Of a DNA stretch of 64,000 nucleotides, positions 10,274-17,943 are shown one piece after another. The stretch covers positions 1 through 64,000 of the forward strand of contig NZ_NRDF01000007.1 of NCBI RefSeq assembly GCF_003130205.1, read 5' to 3'. This stretch comes from Aggregatibacter actinomycetemcomitans. GTDB lineage: Bacteria; Pseudomonadota; Gammaproteobacteria; Enterobacterales; Pasteurellaceae. A program made the translations under genes and the position numbers. Below the pieces are notes generated by a model. The model searched no databases and was not told the DNA's origin. It saw only the letters and a program-made list of their open reading frames with translations. Numbering within the stretch: the stretch's first letter is position 1; every line of letters begins with the position of its first letter.

Positions 10274-10873
10274 ATGCGTTTAATTTTATTAAGACATGGT
10301 GAAACTTTATGGAATAAAGAACACCGTCTACAAGGACACCTAAATTCCCCACTTTCGGAAAAAGGTATTGCTCAAGCAAAAGCGATTAAACCTTTAATCG
10401 AAAAATTTTCCCTAAAACAAGTTATTTGCTCCGATTTGGAACGCGCCAAGCAAACTGCTGAACTTATCGGTTTTCCCAATGCCACACCGGATAGCCATTT
10501 GCGCGAACTTGCCATGGGTGAATGGGAAGGGCGAAAAAAAGACGAGATTATGCAAGAAAACCCCATCCTTTACCAAGACTGGAGAAACGGTAACTACACA
10601 CCTAGAGGTGGTGAAAACTGGCAAGATTTTTGTCATCGAATTTCAACCGCACTTTTTCAGTGGACAAATAAATCTGATGGAGACATCTTAGCCATCGTAC
10701 ATAGCGGTGTAGTTCGTGCTGCCTGCGAAAGATTAATTTCTTTATCAACCAAGCATCTATTACCGGTAACCCAGGGAACACTTACTATTTTTGACATAAC
10801 GCCAAATCATCCCATCAAGTTAGAAGCCTATAATCTAGGAAGTTTTGCGCCGGAAATCAATGTGGCAGATTAA
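10274..10873 (+). CDS. Histidine phosphatase family protein (GpmB/CobC-like)
   Basis: A 199-residue member of the histidine phosphatase superfamily. The catalytic motif LRHGETLWN is at residues 5-13, and the second catalytic histidine is in IVHSGVVRAA. The start chosen is the ATG at 10274, preceded by AAGGA and followed at once by the RHG core; a longer reading frame into the transporter gene is unlikely. Proteins like this are variously called phosphoglycerate-mutase-like or alpha-ribazole phosphatase. No cobalamin genes are nearby, so the substrate is unknown. Pairing with a DASS symporter and a LysR gene hints at a phosphorylated organic acid, which is speculation. Confidence 0.85.
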   Translation: MRLILLRHGETLWNKEHRLQGHLNSPLSEKGIAQAKAIKPLIEKFSLKQVICSDLERAKQTAELIGFPNATPDSHLRELAMGEWEGRKKDEIMQENPILYQDWRNGNYTPRGGENWQDFCHRISTALFQWTNKSDGDILAIVHSGVVRAACERLISLSTKHLLPVTQGTLTIFDITPNHPIKLEAYNLGSFAPEINVAD

Positions 10874-11221
10874 TAAGCTAAAGCAATTTAAAAGTAAAAT
10901 ACTTTTTACAAACAGGCATTGATCATTTATAACGTTGAATAGAATTTTATGTGCTGCACTTTTAAATTTAGCTCTATTGGTGAAATAATTGTATTCTTCA
11001 TTTATAAATTCAAAAAGATAGGCTACAGCCTTTGCCGGAGAGTCTTCCCCGTTCTTGCCAGCTTTTTATTTTATGTTTCAGCCCTTTCTCGAAAAAAACA
11101 TTAGCGATTTGCCCCAAAAATGGCAGAATAAACGCTAAATTATTTAATGGAGCTTTTACTTTTCTGGCGGAAATACGTTCAAAGCATAAATATTGCAATT
11201 ATTGGTACCGGTGGCGAATGG
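10874..11221. other. AT-rich stretch without a recognised gene
   Basis: Between the phosphatase stop and the tex remnant there are about 350 AT-rich bases. They hold no convincing gene, tRNA or strong terminator. A 62-codon minus-strand frame (11010-11198) is open, but it has no recognisable motif, and the neighbouring DNA is decayed. It may be the tail of a lost gene. Confidence 0.5.
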
Positions 11222-11569
11222 CATTCACTTCCGGCACTTTCACTTTGACCACATCACCGGTTTTCACCACTTGGCGCGGATCTTCCACGAATTCACTTAA
11301 GCAAGGAATATGCACCAAACCGTCTTAGCAAACACCGATGTCCACGGCGGCGCCGAAATTGGTGACGTTAGTTACCGCTCTTAAGTCGGCAATCTCTTCT
11401 ACGCTATCAGCGAGGGTTGCAGTTTTAAATTCACCGCGTGGGTTACGTCCCGGTTTTTCCAATTCTTTAAAAATGCCCCGCACTTGTTGGTCACCCAGAA
11501 TGATATATACTTCTTAGTAATGAAAAAACAAGCATAGAATACTGTTTTGGACAATAGGTTCAAATGTTT
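11222..11569 (-). pseudogene. tex: Decayed remnant of a second tex copy
   Basis: Two blocks match the intact tex locus. Bases 11222-11483 match 5451-5735 (the S1-domain coding part) with many substitutions and an internal loss of about 30 bases. Bases 11484-11569 match 7564-7649, the first tex codons and the leader, including the shared TACTTCTTAGTAATGAAAAA. The roughly 1.8 kb between these blocks in real tex is missing, the start codon is destroyed and stops interrupt the frame. It lies just upstream of greB in divergent orientation, the ancestral position of tex in related bacteria. It cannot encode a protein. Confidence 0.88.
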
Positions 11570-11612
11570 AAGCCTTTTTCGATATAATTTTGCAGCAGCT
11601 GAGGACATTATT

Positions 11613-12095
11613 ATGGCAAAGTCAAATTACATCACCCGACAAGGCTGGAACATGCTTGATCGGGAATTGAAATTTTTATGGAAAGAAGAACGCCCGCAGG
11701 TGACGCAAGCCGTCTCCGACGCGGCAGCATTAGGCGATCGCAGCGAAAATGCAGAATATATTTACGGTAAACGACGCTTACGGGAAATCGATCGCCGCGT
11801 ACGCTTTCTGACCAAGCGTCTGGAAGTATTGCAAATTGTGGATTATTCCCCGAAACAGGAAGGCAAAGTGTTTTTCGGCGCATGGGTGGAACTGGAAAAT
11901 GAGAGCGGTGAGGTAAAAGAATATCGCATTGTCGGCTGTGATGAATTTAATCCGGCAAATAACTGGATTTCCATTGATTCACCGGTAGCACGCGCGTTAA
12001 TCGGCAAGCAGGAAGATGACAAAATTACGGTGGACACGCCTGCCGGCAAAATTTGGCTATGTGTGAATCGAATTTGGTATGAAAAAAACGCATAG
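11613..12095 (+). CDS. greB: Transcription elongation factor GreB
   Basis: A 160-residue GreA/GreB-family protein with an N-terminal coiled coil (about residues 1-75) and a C-terminal FKBP-like domain. The N-terminus MAKSNYITRQGW and the basic patch KRRLREIDRRVRFLTKRL are GreB rather than GreA features. The acidic tip is LGDRSENAEY. GreB stimulates RNA polymerase to cleave back-tracked transcripts. The start at 11613 is chosen because the conserved N-terminus begins there, with GAGGA upstream. The longer frame would add an unrelated leader. Confidence 0.95.
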   Translation: MAKSNYITRQGWNMLDRELKFLWKEERPQVTQAVSDAAALGDRSENAEYIYGKRRLREIDRRVRFLTKRLEVLQIVDYSPKQEGKVFFGAWVELENESGEVKEYRIVGCDEFNPANNWISIDSPVARALIGKQEDDKITVDTPAGKIWLCVNRIWYEKNA

Positions 12096-12118
12096 CGTTA
12101 GAATTGCTTTTCAATAGA

Positions 12119-12169
12119 TGAAAAGTGCGATCGAAAAAACACATAAATTTCTCACCGCACTTTTAGGAT
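12119..12169. terminator. Imperfect uptake-signal dyad between greB and the anti-sigma gene
   Basis: AAAAGTGCG (from 12120) and CGCACTTTT (ending about 12167) form an inverted pair with a long loop between two converging genes. One arm is a degenerate uptake signal (GTGCGAT) and the other a complete ACCGCACTT. It may act as a weak bidirectional terminator. Confidence 0.5.
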
Positions 12170-12177
12170 ATCTAATA

Positions 12178-12369
12178 TTACCGAGCCTTCTCATTATCCG
12201 GTTGTTCGGCAAATTCGTGCATCATATCGTGCATTCTGGCGCAATTTCGAGCAAAAGCACGACAGTATGGACAAATAGCCAAATGCATATAAACCTGACT
12301 GTGTTGCAACAAGGAAAGCGGTTTTTCCTGACCATCGGAAATTAACTTAGTAACCTGTTTACACTTCAT
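12178..12369 (-). CDS. Small zinc-binding (ZAS-type) anti-sigma factor
   Basis: A 63-residue protein with a compact zinc-binding motif H29-x3-C33-x2-C36, the HxxxCxxC signature of ZAS anti-sigma domains (zf-HC2 group). There is no membrane segment, so it should act in the cytoplasm. It lies 14 bases downstream of an ECF sigma factor gene on the same strand, the standard layout for a sigma factor and its inhibitor. The cysteines suggest control by redox state or metal, as for other ZAS proteins. That is family knowledge, not shown here. Confidence 0.78.
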   Translation of the reverse strand: MKCKQVTKLISDGQEKPLSLLQHSQVYMHLAICPYCRAFARNCARMHDMMHEFAEQPDNEKAR

Positions 12370-12383
12370 GATGTTTTCCCACT

Positions 12384-12983
12384 TTATTTCTTTTCATCAA
12401 ACCAATTATTAGACAGGCAGGCTTGCAACTGTAAGCGTGCGCGATAAAGTAAAACATGCAGATTGGAGACGGATAAATCACATTCCTCGCAAATCTGTTC
12501 ACTTTTCATTTCAAAATACTCGCGCATCATAAATACGCGGGCTTGTTGTGCCGGCAAATGCTCCAAACAAGCTTCAAAAACAACCCAAAATTCCCGTTTA
12601 TGTACCTGATTATCAGGTTCGTGCCAGGTTTGTGGGGAAAAATGGCTGCGATCCCAGTGACCGCTCTGATCAAAAAAGGCATTGGGCTCATCTGCCTCAT
12701 CCTCGCCATCATAAATTTCTGACACATTCACCGTACGTTTACGGTAATTAATCAAATCAATGATTTGATTCTTCAAAATAGCAAAAAACCAGGTTTTCAG
12801 TGCAGAAGCCCCTTTAAATGAGGTCGCATGCTGATACGCTTTCACTAAGGTTTCCTGCACGACATCTTCCGCTAAATCTTCGTCCCTTAACTGTAAAGTG
12901 GCAAATTTCAGCATTTGCCGGCGAATATCCTCAATTTCTTGAGATGAAATGTGTTGAAAAGAAAATTGCATTGTTGAGTCCAT
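12384..12983 (-). CDS. ECF-type RNA polymerase sigma factor
   Basis: A 199-residue sigma-70-family protein with only regions 2 and 4, as in extracytoplasmic-function sigma factors. Region 2 runs from about residue 18 to 85 (RDEDLAEDVVQETLVKAY, then LKTWFFAILKNQIIDLI). Region 4 runs from about 133 to 185 (LPAQQARVFMMREYFEMKS). The linker is long and acidic. It should direct RNA polymerase to a small set of stress promoters and be held by the ZAS protein encoded next. The divergently placed candidate target is the MxKDx gene upstream. A second start four codons in (12971) is possible; neither has a strong ribosome-binding site. Confidence 0.88.
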   Translation of the reverse strand: MDSTMQFSFQHISSQEIEDIRRQMLKFATLQLRDEDLAEDVVQETLVKAYQHATSFKGASALKTWFFAILKNQIIDLINYRKRTVNVSEIYDGEDEADEPNAFFDQSGHWDRSHFSPQTWHEPDNQVHKREFWVVFEACLEHLPAQQARVFMMREYFEMKSEQICEECDLSVSNLHVLLYRARLQLQACLSNNWFDEKK

Positions 12984-13098
12984 TTTATTTTAATGAGTAG
13001 AAAAGAAAGTATTCTACCATCATATAATACAATGCACCTATAATATCTTAAAAATAAATAATTAAATTCAGCAGCAGGCTAAGATTTTTGCGAAAAAA

Positions 13099-13119
13099 GG
13101 ACTTGTTCACCACAAGTCC
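13099..13119 (-). terminator. Terminator after the MxKDx protein gene
   Basis: GGACTTGT (13099-13106) pairs with ACAAGTCC (13112-13119) over a 5-base loop. On the minus strand it is followed by a run of six T, and it lies about 40 bases after the MxKDx stop. It separates that transcript from the sigma factor gene downstream, so the two are independent units. Confidence 0.8.
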
Positions 13120-13156
13120 AAAATAAGTGATTATTTATAATGACTTGGAGTGAAAA

Positions 13157-13438
13157 TTACATTTTGTGATCTTTCATTTCCTTGTCCATTTTATGGTCCA
13201 TGGACTTACCGTCTTTCATCATTTTGTCTTTTTTATGATCCATCATTTTACCATCCTTCATGGTTTTATCCATTTTATGGTCCATCATAGCTTTATCATC
13301 TTTCATAGTATGCTCCATTTTATGTTCCATACCTTGTTCCATTTTATGGTCCATTGCTTTCATTTCAGCTGAAGCTTGAGTCGCCATTGCCATAGTGAAT
13401 ACACCTGCTAATGTAGCGAATAATGCTGTTTTTTTCAT
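13157..13438 (-). CDS. Secreted MxKDx-repeat protein rich in Met, His, Asp and Lys
   Basis: A 93-residue protein. Residues 1-24 are a signal peptide ending in ASA. The mature 69 residues consist almost only of Met, Lys, Asp, His and Glu in short repeats such as MDHKM, MKDGK and MKDDK, with no cysteine. It matches the family described as pentapeptide MxKDx repeat proteins. The composition suggests a periplasmic metal buffer (copper is the usual guess) or an oxidant sink with easily oxidised methionines, which is inference. AAGGAG lies before the ATG. A candidate ECF promoter is at 13525-13554, and the sigma/anti-sigma pair follows on the same strand. Confidence 0.85.
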   Translation of the reverse strand: MKKTALFATLAGVFTMAMATQASAEMKAMDHKMEQGMEHKMEHTMKDDKAMMDHKMDKTMKDGKMMDHKKDKMMKDGKSMDHKMDKEMKDHKM

Positions 13439-13524
13439 AATAAACTCCTTTAGAGATTGTGAGATTTGTTATTTATAGAAAAGTGTTTTGTACGTAAAAA
13501 CTTTACGATTTTCACGTATGTGCA

Positions 13525-13554
13525 TTAGACGGAGTTACTTCTGATTTTCTTACA
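13525..13554 (-). promoter_or_regulatory. Candidate ECF-type promoter of the MxKDx gene
   Basis: On the minus strand the elements TGTAAG and CGTCTAA are separated by 17 bases (plus-strand CTTACA at 13549-13554 and TTAGACG at 13525-13531). The CGTCTA-like -10 is typical of ECF sigma promoters and unlike the sigma-70 TATAAT. The start codon is about 87 bases downstream. The spacing fits, but no second copy was found upstream of the sigma gene to confirm it. Confidence 0.45.
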
Positions 13555-13654
13555 AAAAATTTTAAATTTTTTAAGTTTTTTATTGAAAGGGAGAAAATAA
13601 TTTTACCCGACTATGTTACAATGCCTCTCAGATACATTTTTTGCGAAATCACGA

Positions 13655-13689
13655 ACTGGGTTCCCTAACCCCAATTTAAACTAAAAAGG
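13655..13689 (+). promoter_or_regulatory. preQ1-I type riboswitch upstream of yhhQ
   Basis: The leader reads CTGGGTTCCCTAACCCC and then AAACTAAAAAGG. This fits the class I preQ1 aptamer: P1 from GGG paired with CCC, a loop containing the conserved UUC, then an A-rich tail with AAACUAA that folds back as a pseudoknot. The AAGG at 13686-13689 is also the ribosome-binding site, 9 bases before the yhhQ ATG. Ligand binding would therefore hide the ribosome-binding site. The downstream gene imports queuosine precursors, so regulator and gene match. Confidence 0.82.
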
Positions 13690-13698
13690 TAATTTCAA

Positions 13699-14436
13699 AT
13701 GACATATTCATTTTCGATCTTTAACGATCAACAAAAACGTCGGGCATTGGTTCTGCTCAGTTTCTTCCACATTTTTATCATCGCCGCCAGTAACTATCTC
13801 GTGCAGATTCCTTTTGAAGTGTATGTGCCGTTGACGTTCTTCGGCGCACAGGAAAATTTCATGTTTCACAGCACGTGGGGCACGCTGACTTTCCCGTTTA
13901 TTTTCCTGGCAACCGATTTAACCGTTCGCGTGTTCGGCGCCAAAGAAGCGCGCTGGATTATTTTCGTGGTGATGATTCCGGCGTTAATTATCAGCTATGT
14001 GGTTTCCACATTATTTTCAGACAGCCAATACCAGGGTTGGCAGGCATTAACTACGTTCAACTTATTCGTGTTCCGTATCGCGCTGGCAAGTTTCTGCGCC
14101 TATGTGTTCGGGCAGTTATTGGATGTGTTGGTGTTCAATCGCTTACGCCAACTGAAAACCTGGTGGATTGCGCCGACCAGTTCTATGGTGTTCGGCTCTA
14201 TGGCGGATACCTATTTATTCTTTGCCATCGCGTTCTACGCCAGCAGCGATCCCTTTATGGCGGAACATTGGATGGAAATCGGTTTCGTGGATTATTTGTT
14301 TAAATTGTTCATCGGGTTATTGTTGTTTGTGCCCGCTTACGGCGTGGTGTTAAACATGATTTTACGTAAGATTCAAACCCTAACGGCAGCCGTGCAAACG
14401 GAATTTGACGGAAAAATCGAAGAAGCGAACGGATAA
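13699..14436 (+). CDS. yhhQ: Queuosine precursor transporter YhhQ
   Basis: A 245-residue inner-membrane protein of the vitamin-uptake-like ECF/VUT-1 family (DUF165) with about six membrane spans. The conserved FIFLATDLTVRVFGAKEAR (about residues 71-89) and the TSSMVFGSMADTYLFF segment are typical. YhhQ takes up preQ0 and preQ1, precursors of the tRNA base queuosine. The preQ1-I riboswitch immediately upstream supports this. The gene stands alone between two terminators. Confidence 0.92.
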   Translation: MTYSFSIFNDQQKRRALVLLSFFHIFIIAASNYLVQIPFEVYVPLTFFGAQENFMFHSTWGTLTFPFIFLATDLTVRVFGAKEARWIIFVVMIPALIISYVVSTLFSDSQYQGWQALTTFNLFVFRIALASFCAYVFGQLLDVLVFNRLRQLKTWWIAPTSSMVFGSMADTYLFFAIAFYASSDPFMAEHWMEIGFVDYLFKLFIGLLLFVPAYGVVLNMILRKIQTLTAAVQTEFDGKIEEANG

Positions 14437-14437
14437 C

Positions 14438-14466
14438 AAAATGCCCTGATGATTAAGGGCATTTTT
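14438..14466 (+). terminator. Terminator of yhhQ
   Basis: AAAATGCCC (14438-14446) pairs with GGGCATTTT (14457-14465) over a short loop, beginning two bases after the yhhQ stop. The T tract after it and A tract before it would also allow action on the converging hem operon. Confidence 0.88.
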
Positions 14467-14511
14467 ATTGGGAGAGATTAGTCTTTTTGAGCAATAAGTG
14501 CGGTCTCTTTT

Positions 14512-15759
14512 TCAGGTGTTTTTTCTTCTGCCGCCTGCGGTTTGCGGGGTGGCTATCATGGACTGCAACCCTTCCTTACGTAACTGCGCTGCCGCTGTCG
14601 TGTCGCCCACCTGTTCAAAGACATAAGACGCCATGGTAATGTCCGCCGGTTCCAGTTTATCTTTATTCGCAATTAACGCCTTAAACACCTCATTGGCTTT
14701 GGCAAAATCATTGTTGCGTACATACAGATAACCTAAAGCGCGGTTGGCGCCGCATTGCACCGACGGATTAGCGCCTTTTAACCATTTGCTGATAAATTTA
14801 ATTAATTTCGTATTATCTTCCGGCTGCAAACGGCTAATTTGTTTGAAAAGCGCTTGATTTAACGGGCTGTTTTCATCGTCCAGTTTTTTCACCAACTCCA
14901 ACATGAGTTCATAAGCGGATTCATGATCGTTGGCATCAATTAAACGGCTGATGAGCGCCAGTTTAACATAAACATCGTTACGGCGTTTACGCGGTTGCTC
15001 ATCCCACCAATCCAACAAACCGTCCACGCCTTCTTCGTTCATTTTTTCATCCAGCAAACCGTCTTCCACCCGATGTTGTAACTGAACAAAGCCTTCTGCC
15101 GAGTACAAACCGGATTTTTCCACCTGTTCCAAGATGTTATCTAACGCCTGATAGGCTTTGGATTTCAAATAAATATCCACCGCCAGTTTTAAGACTTCCT
15201 TATTGCGCCCTTCCATCAACAACAGACTGTCCACGCAGCTACGTGCCGCAGGTAATTTATGTTGTTGCAACAAAATGCGGGTGCGCGCAATTTCCAGAAT
15301 CAAACTGTCGGAACCGGCGATTTCCGTGGCTTCGATTAAATAACGATTCGCACTGAATTCATCGCCCCGTTGCTGCGCCGCTTCCGCCGCTTTAATGAAA
15401 TTCAACACCGGTTCATCGGAATGTTTGGCATTTTTGCCGATGAGTTTTTCCGCTTTGGAATAATCGCCTTCATCCATGCGCATTAAGCCTTCCAGCGTTT
15501 GTTTTTGCGCTTTCGCCCGTTTACGACGGGAAAACCAGCTGTAAGTGTTATTGCTCAAACGGAAAAAGCGACTGATCGCCACCTCAATGCTGTACACCAA
15601 CGCCAGCGCAATCACAAAGAAAATCACCAGCGTGGTAATAGACATTTCGATAATCTGGCTTGCGGTTTCAATGCGCACATAGCCTTGTTTACCCGATAAA
15701 TACGGACCGGCAATTAAGCCCGCCAACAGCAACAACATTAAAAATAGCACTCTGACCAT
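14512..15759 (-). CDS. hemY: HemY, membrane-anchored tetratricopeptide protein of the hem operon
   Basis: A 415-residue protein with two N-terminal membrane segments (about residues 2-20 and 40-62) followed by the HemY_N region and helical TPR-like repeats in the cytoplasm. It is the last gene of the hemC-hemD-hemX-hemY order known from enterics. This HemY is the TPR protein of proteobacteria, not the Bacillus protoporphyrinogen oxidase of the same name. Its biochemical role is unclear. Twelve bases separate it from hemX. Confidence 0.92.
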   Translation of the reverse strand: MVRVLFLMLLLLAGLIAGPYLSGKQGYVRIETASQIIEMSITTLVIFFVIALALVYSIEVAISRFFRLSNNTYSWFSRRKRAKAQKQTLEGLMRMDEGDYSKAEKLIGKNAKHSDEPVLNFIKAAEAAQQRGDEFSANRYLIEATEIAGSDSLILEIARTRILLQQHKLPAARSCVDSLLLMEGRNKEVLKLAVDIYLKSKAYQALDNILEQVEKSGLYSAEGFVQLQHRVEDGLLDEKMNEEGVDGLLDWWDEQPRKRRNDVYVKLALISRLIDANDHESAYELMLELVKKLDDENSPLNQALFKQISRLQPEDNTKLIKFISKWLKGANPSVQCGANRALGYLYVRNNDFAKANEVFKALIANKDKLEPADITMASYVFEQVGDTTAAAQLRKEGLQSMIATPQTAGGRRKNT

Positions 15760-15771
15760 AATCTATTTCTC

Positions 15772-17157
15772 CTATTGTTGCCCTTGATGGGTATCTTGGT
15801 TTGCTTCATTTGCCGGCGCGGAACCCGCTTCATTTTCATTAGCAGGTTTCTCGGCTGCCGGTTTGTCATCGGCGTTGGTTAAATCTTTATCCACGGAAAG
15901 GGTGATTTTTTGGACTTCCTGCGGTTGTTTATCCAACAATTTATCCAACGCATTCAAGCTGCTTAATTGGGTCGGCACATCCACATAAATGGACTGTTCC
16001 GCCAGCTCATCAAGGGTTTTCAGGAAATTTTGCGCCACTTCGGTGTTGGTATCAAAATAGGTGCGAATCCAGGAAGCTACGGTTTCCAGGGATTGTTTAT
16101 ATAAATCATCCTGCTGACGTGGTACGGCTAAAATGGCGATTTGCAAACGTAAACGAATGTTTTCGCGTAAATAAATATCCTGATTCGGCGCTAACAACGC
16201 TTTATTGTCCGCTTTCTTCGGCGTGATACGAATAAAATGATTTAAAAAACTGACCGCACTTTTTTCTGCATTTTCCTTCCAATCGTCCAAAGAGTCCGTC
16301 AATTTATCGCTGTTCGGATCCTCATCAAAATTCACATCCAGCACGGTCAGCTCATCCACGTTATTGGCTAACTGGGATAAATTCTGCATGATGGCATTTT
16401 GGTCCACATTGTTCAGGGACAATAATTGTTTTAAATCCGCGTTAATGGCGCTACGTACCTGCGCCACTTGTGGCATAGCGACTTTGGAAAGGGTTTCATC
16501 GGCAACTTTCAGCAGGGACACGCTGGTATCCACGTCGTTATCCAACACCAATTTACGCAGGGCGTTATTTAACAGAAAGTCTGCTTCGGTCAGCAACCAA
16601 TCATTCGGCTGCTCCGCTTTGGCTTGATTGGACAAACGTTGCACCTGCTGTTGTAATGCCGACAGGCTTTGTTCTTTGGTGGACAAATTCTGATTCAAGG
16701 CGCTGATTTGATCGCTTGCCACTTGGGAAAATTCCGTTAATTTCGCCAGCTGATTTTTTTCCGCACTAAAATCCGGTATGCCGGCGACATCTGCAGAAGT
16801 GCCTTTTTGTTGCAATTGGCTTTCAAGTGCGGTCAGTTTTTGCTGTATTTCGTCAACCTGCAGCTGACCGAAATAATAGCCCGCACCACCTAAACCCAAC
16901 GCAATTAAAAGTGCCAGCAAGCCTAACGAGGAACCGGTTTTCTTCACCACAACGGTTTCATGCACGATCGGTTTTTGCTCTGATGGCGTGATTTTTTCTT
17001 CATTTTGTTGCATCGTTTCTGTCTTATCCTCTGCATTTGTTTCAACGTGTTCATTAGGCGTGGTATCTTGTGTCGCTAAATCAAGATCATCGCTGACATC
17101 AATTTTATGTTCAATTTCCGCATTGTTTTTCGGATGATTGGATTTCTTGTTAGCCAT
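15772..17157 (-). CDS. hemX: HemX, membrane protein of the hem operon
   Basis: A 461-residue protein with a charged N-terminus, one membrane segment near residues 77-95 (SLGLLALLIALGLGGAGYYF), a coiled-coil region (about 100-170) and a helical periplasmic domain. The C-terminal tail is rich in Ala, Glu, Asn and Gln. Length and layout match HemX of gamma-proteobacteria. Despite old annotation as a uroporphyrinogen methyltransferase, it lacks the SAM-binding fold. It lies between hemD and hemY in one operon. Confidence 0.9.
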   Translation of the reverse strand: MANKKSNHPKNNAEIEHKIDVSDDLDLATQDTTPNEHVETNAEDKTETMQQNEEKITPSEQKPIVHETVVVKKTGSSLGLLALLIALGLGGAGYYFGQLQVDEIQQKLTALESQLQQKGTSADVAGIPDFSAEKNQLAKLTEFSQVASDQISALNQNLSTKEQSLSALQQQVQRLSNQAKAEQPNDWLLTEADFLLNNALRKLVLDNDVDTSVSLLKVADETLSKVAMPQVAQVRSAINADLKQLLSLNNVDQNAIMQNLSQLANNVDELTVLDVNFDEDPNSDKLTDSLDDWKENAEKSAVSFLNHFIRITPKKADNKALLAPNQDIYLRENIRLRLQIAILAVPRQQDDLYKQSLETVASWIRTYFDTNTEVAQNFLKTLDELAEQSIYVDVPTQLSSLNALDKLLDKQPQEVQKITLSVDKDLTNADDKPAAEKPANENEAGSAPANEANQDTHQGQQ

Positions 17158-17184
17158 ATTTGTTACCTATAAAAAAAGTGTTGT

Positions 17185-17931
17185 TTAACGACATTGTAAT
17201 AAGGTTTGTAATAAAGTTTGATTGTCCGCACGCGGAGAAATCACCACATTTTGCCAGCCTAAGGCTTCCGCTAAATGGGCGATTCGTTCGCTTACTGTAA
17301 TAAGTTGACAACTTTTTAACCAATTATGTTCATTTTGCGGCACAAAATCCACTAATTGGGTGAGGATTTCGGCACTGGTCGCCACGATGGTTTGAATGCC
17401 CGCGCGCTTGCAAATACTGGTTTGTTCGGCGTTATTATAAACGATAGGTTCACGTCGATAACATTCGACAATTTCCACATTCGCCCCACGCTGTTGCGCC
17501 TGTTCGGCAAATAATTCACGCCCGCCGTTGCCACGCAAAATTAATACGGTTTTGTCGGACAGATCCTGCATGGCGCTTAATTGCAACAGTCCTTCGCTGT
17601 TTTCCTGCGCGGTAGGATAATGCACGGGCATTTCCGTCATGGCGGCAAAATACTGTGCCGTACCTTGCCCGACGGTAAAATAATGCAAATCGCGGCGCCA
17701 CACAAACCCCGTCGCCGTTAAGGTTTTAAAGGCAGAATCCACCGCACTTTTTGACACCGCAAAAACATAATCGCCATTTTTCAGCTGCGCAAATTTATTC
17801 GGCAATTCGTTCAGTTCCGCACCGCTTTCAATACGAAATAACGGCAAATGAATGGCGACAACGCCGGCTTTTGCCAACATATCCACCAGTTGCTGACCGC
17901 GTTCATCGGGGCGGGTAACCAAAACTGCCAT
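17185..17931 (-). CDS. hemD: Uroporphyrinogen-III synthase
   Basis: A 248-residue HemD-family protein. It closes hydroxymethylbilane to uroporphyrinogen III, the step after HemC. The N-terminus MAVLVTRPDERGQQLVDML and the segments ILRGNGGRELFAEQ and YRREPIVY are typical of the two-lobed HemD fold, in which few residues are strictly conserved. It lies 12 bases downstream of hemC on the same strand. Confidence 0.92.
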   Translation of the reverse strand: MAVLVTRPDERGQQLVDMLAKAGVVAIHLPLFRIESGAELNELPNKFAQLKNGDYVFAVSKSAVDSAFKTLTATGFVWRRDLHYFTVGQGTAQYFAAMTEMPVHYPTAQENSEGLLQLSAMQDLSDKTVLILRGNGGRELFAEQAQQRGANVEIVECYRREPIVYNNAEQTSICKRAGIQTIVATSAEILTQLVDFVPQNEHNWLKSCQLITVSERIAHLAEALGWQNVVISPRADNQTLLQTLLQCR

Positions 17932-17943
17932 ACGATTTCTTCC

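Noticed and set aside
11010-11198. 62-codon minus-strand reading frame before the tex remnant
   Set aside because: No motif, no ribosome-binding site of note, and it lies in decayed DNA. It may be a leftover of a lost gene but cannot be supported.
13166-13372. Open frame on the plus strand opposite the MxKDx gene
   Set aside because: It is the mirror of the repetitive gene, rich in Phe and His by complement; no ribosome-binding site.
13157-13438. Short regularly spaced repeats resembling a CRISPR or tandem array
   Set aside because: The repeats are codons for MDHKM and MKDGK units inside a gene with a signal peptide; spacing is irregular and there are no unique spacers.
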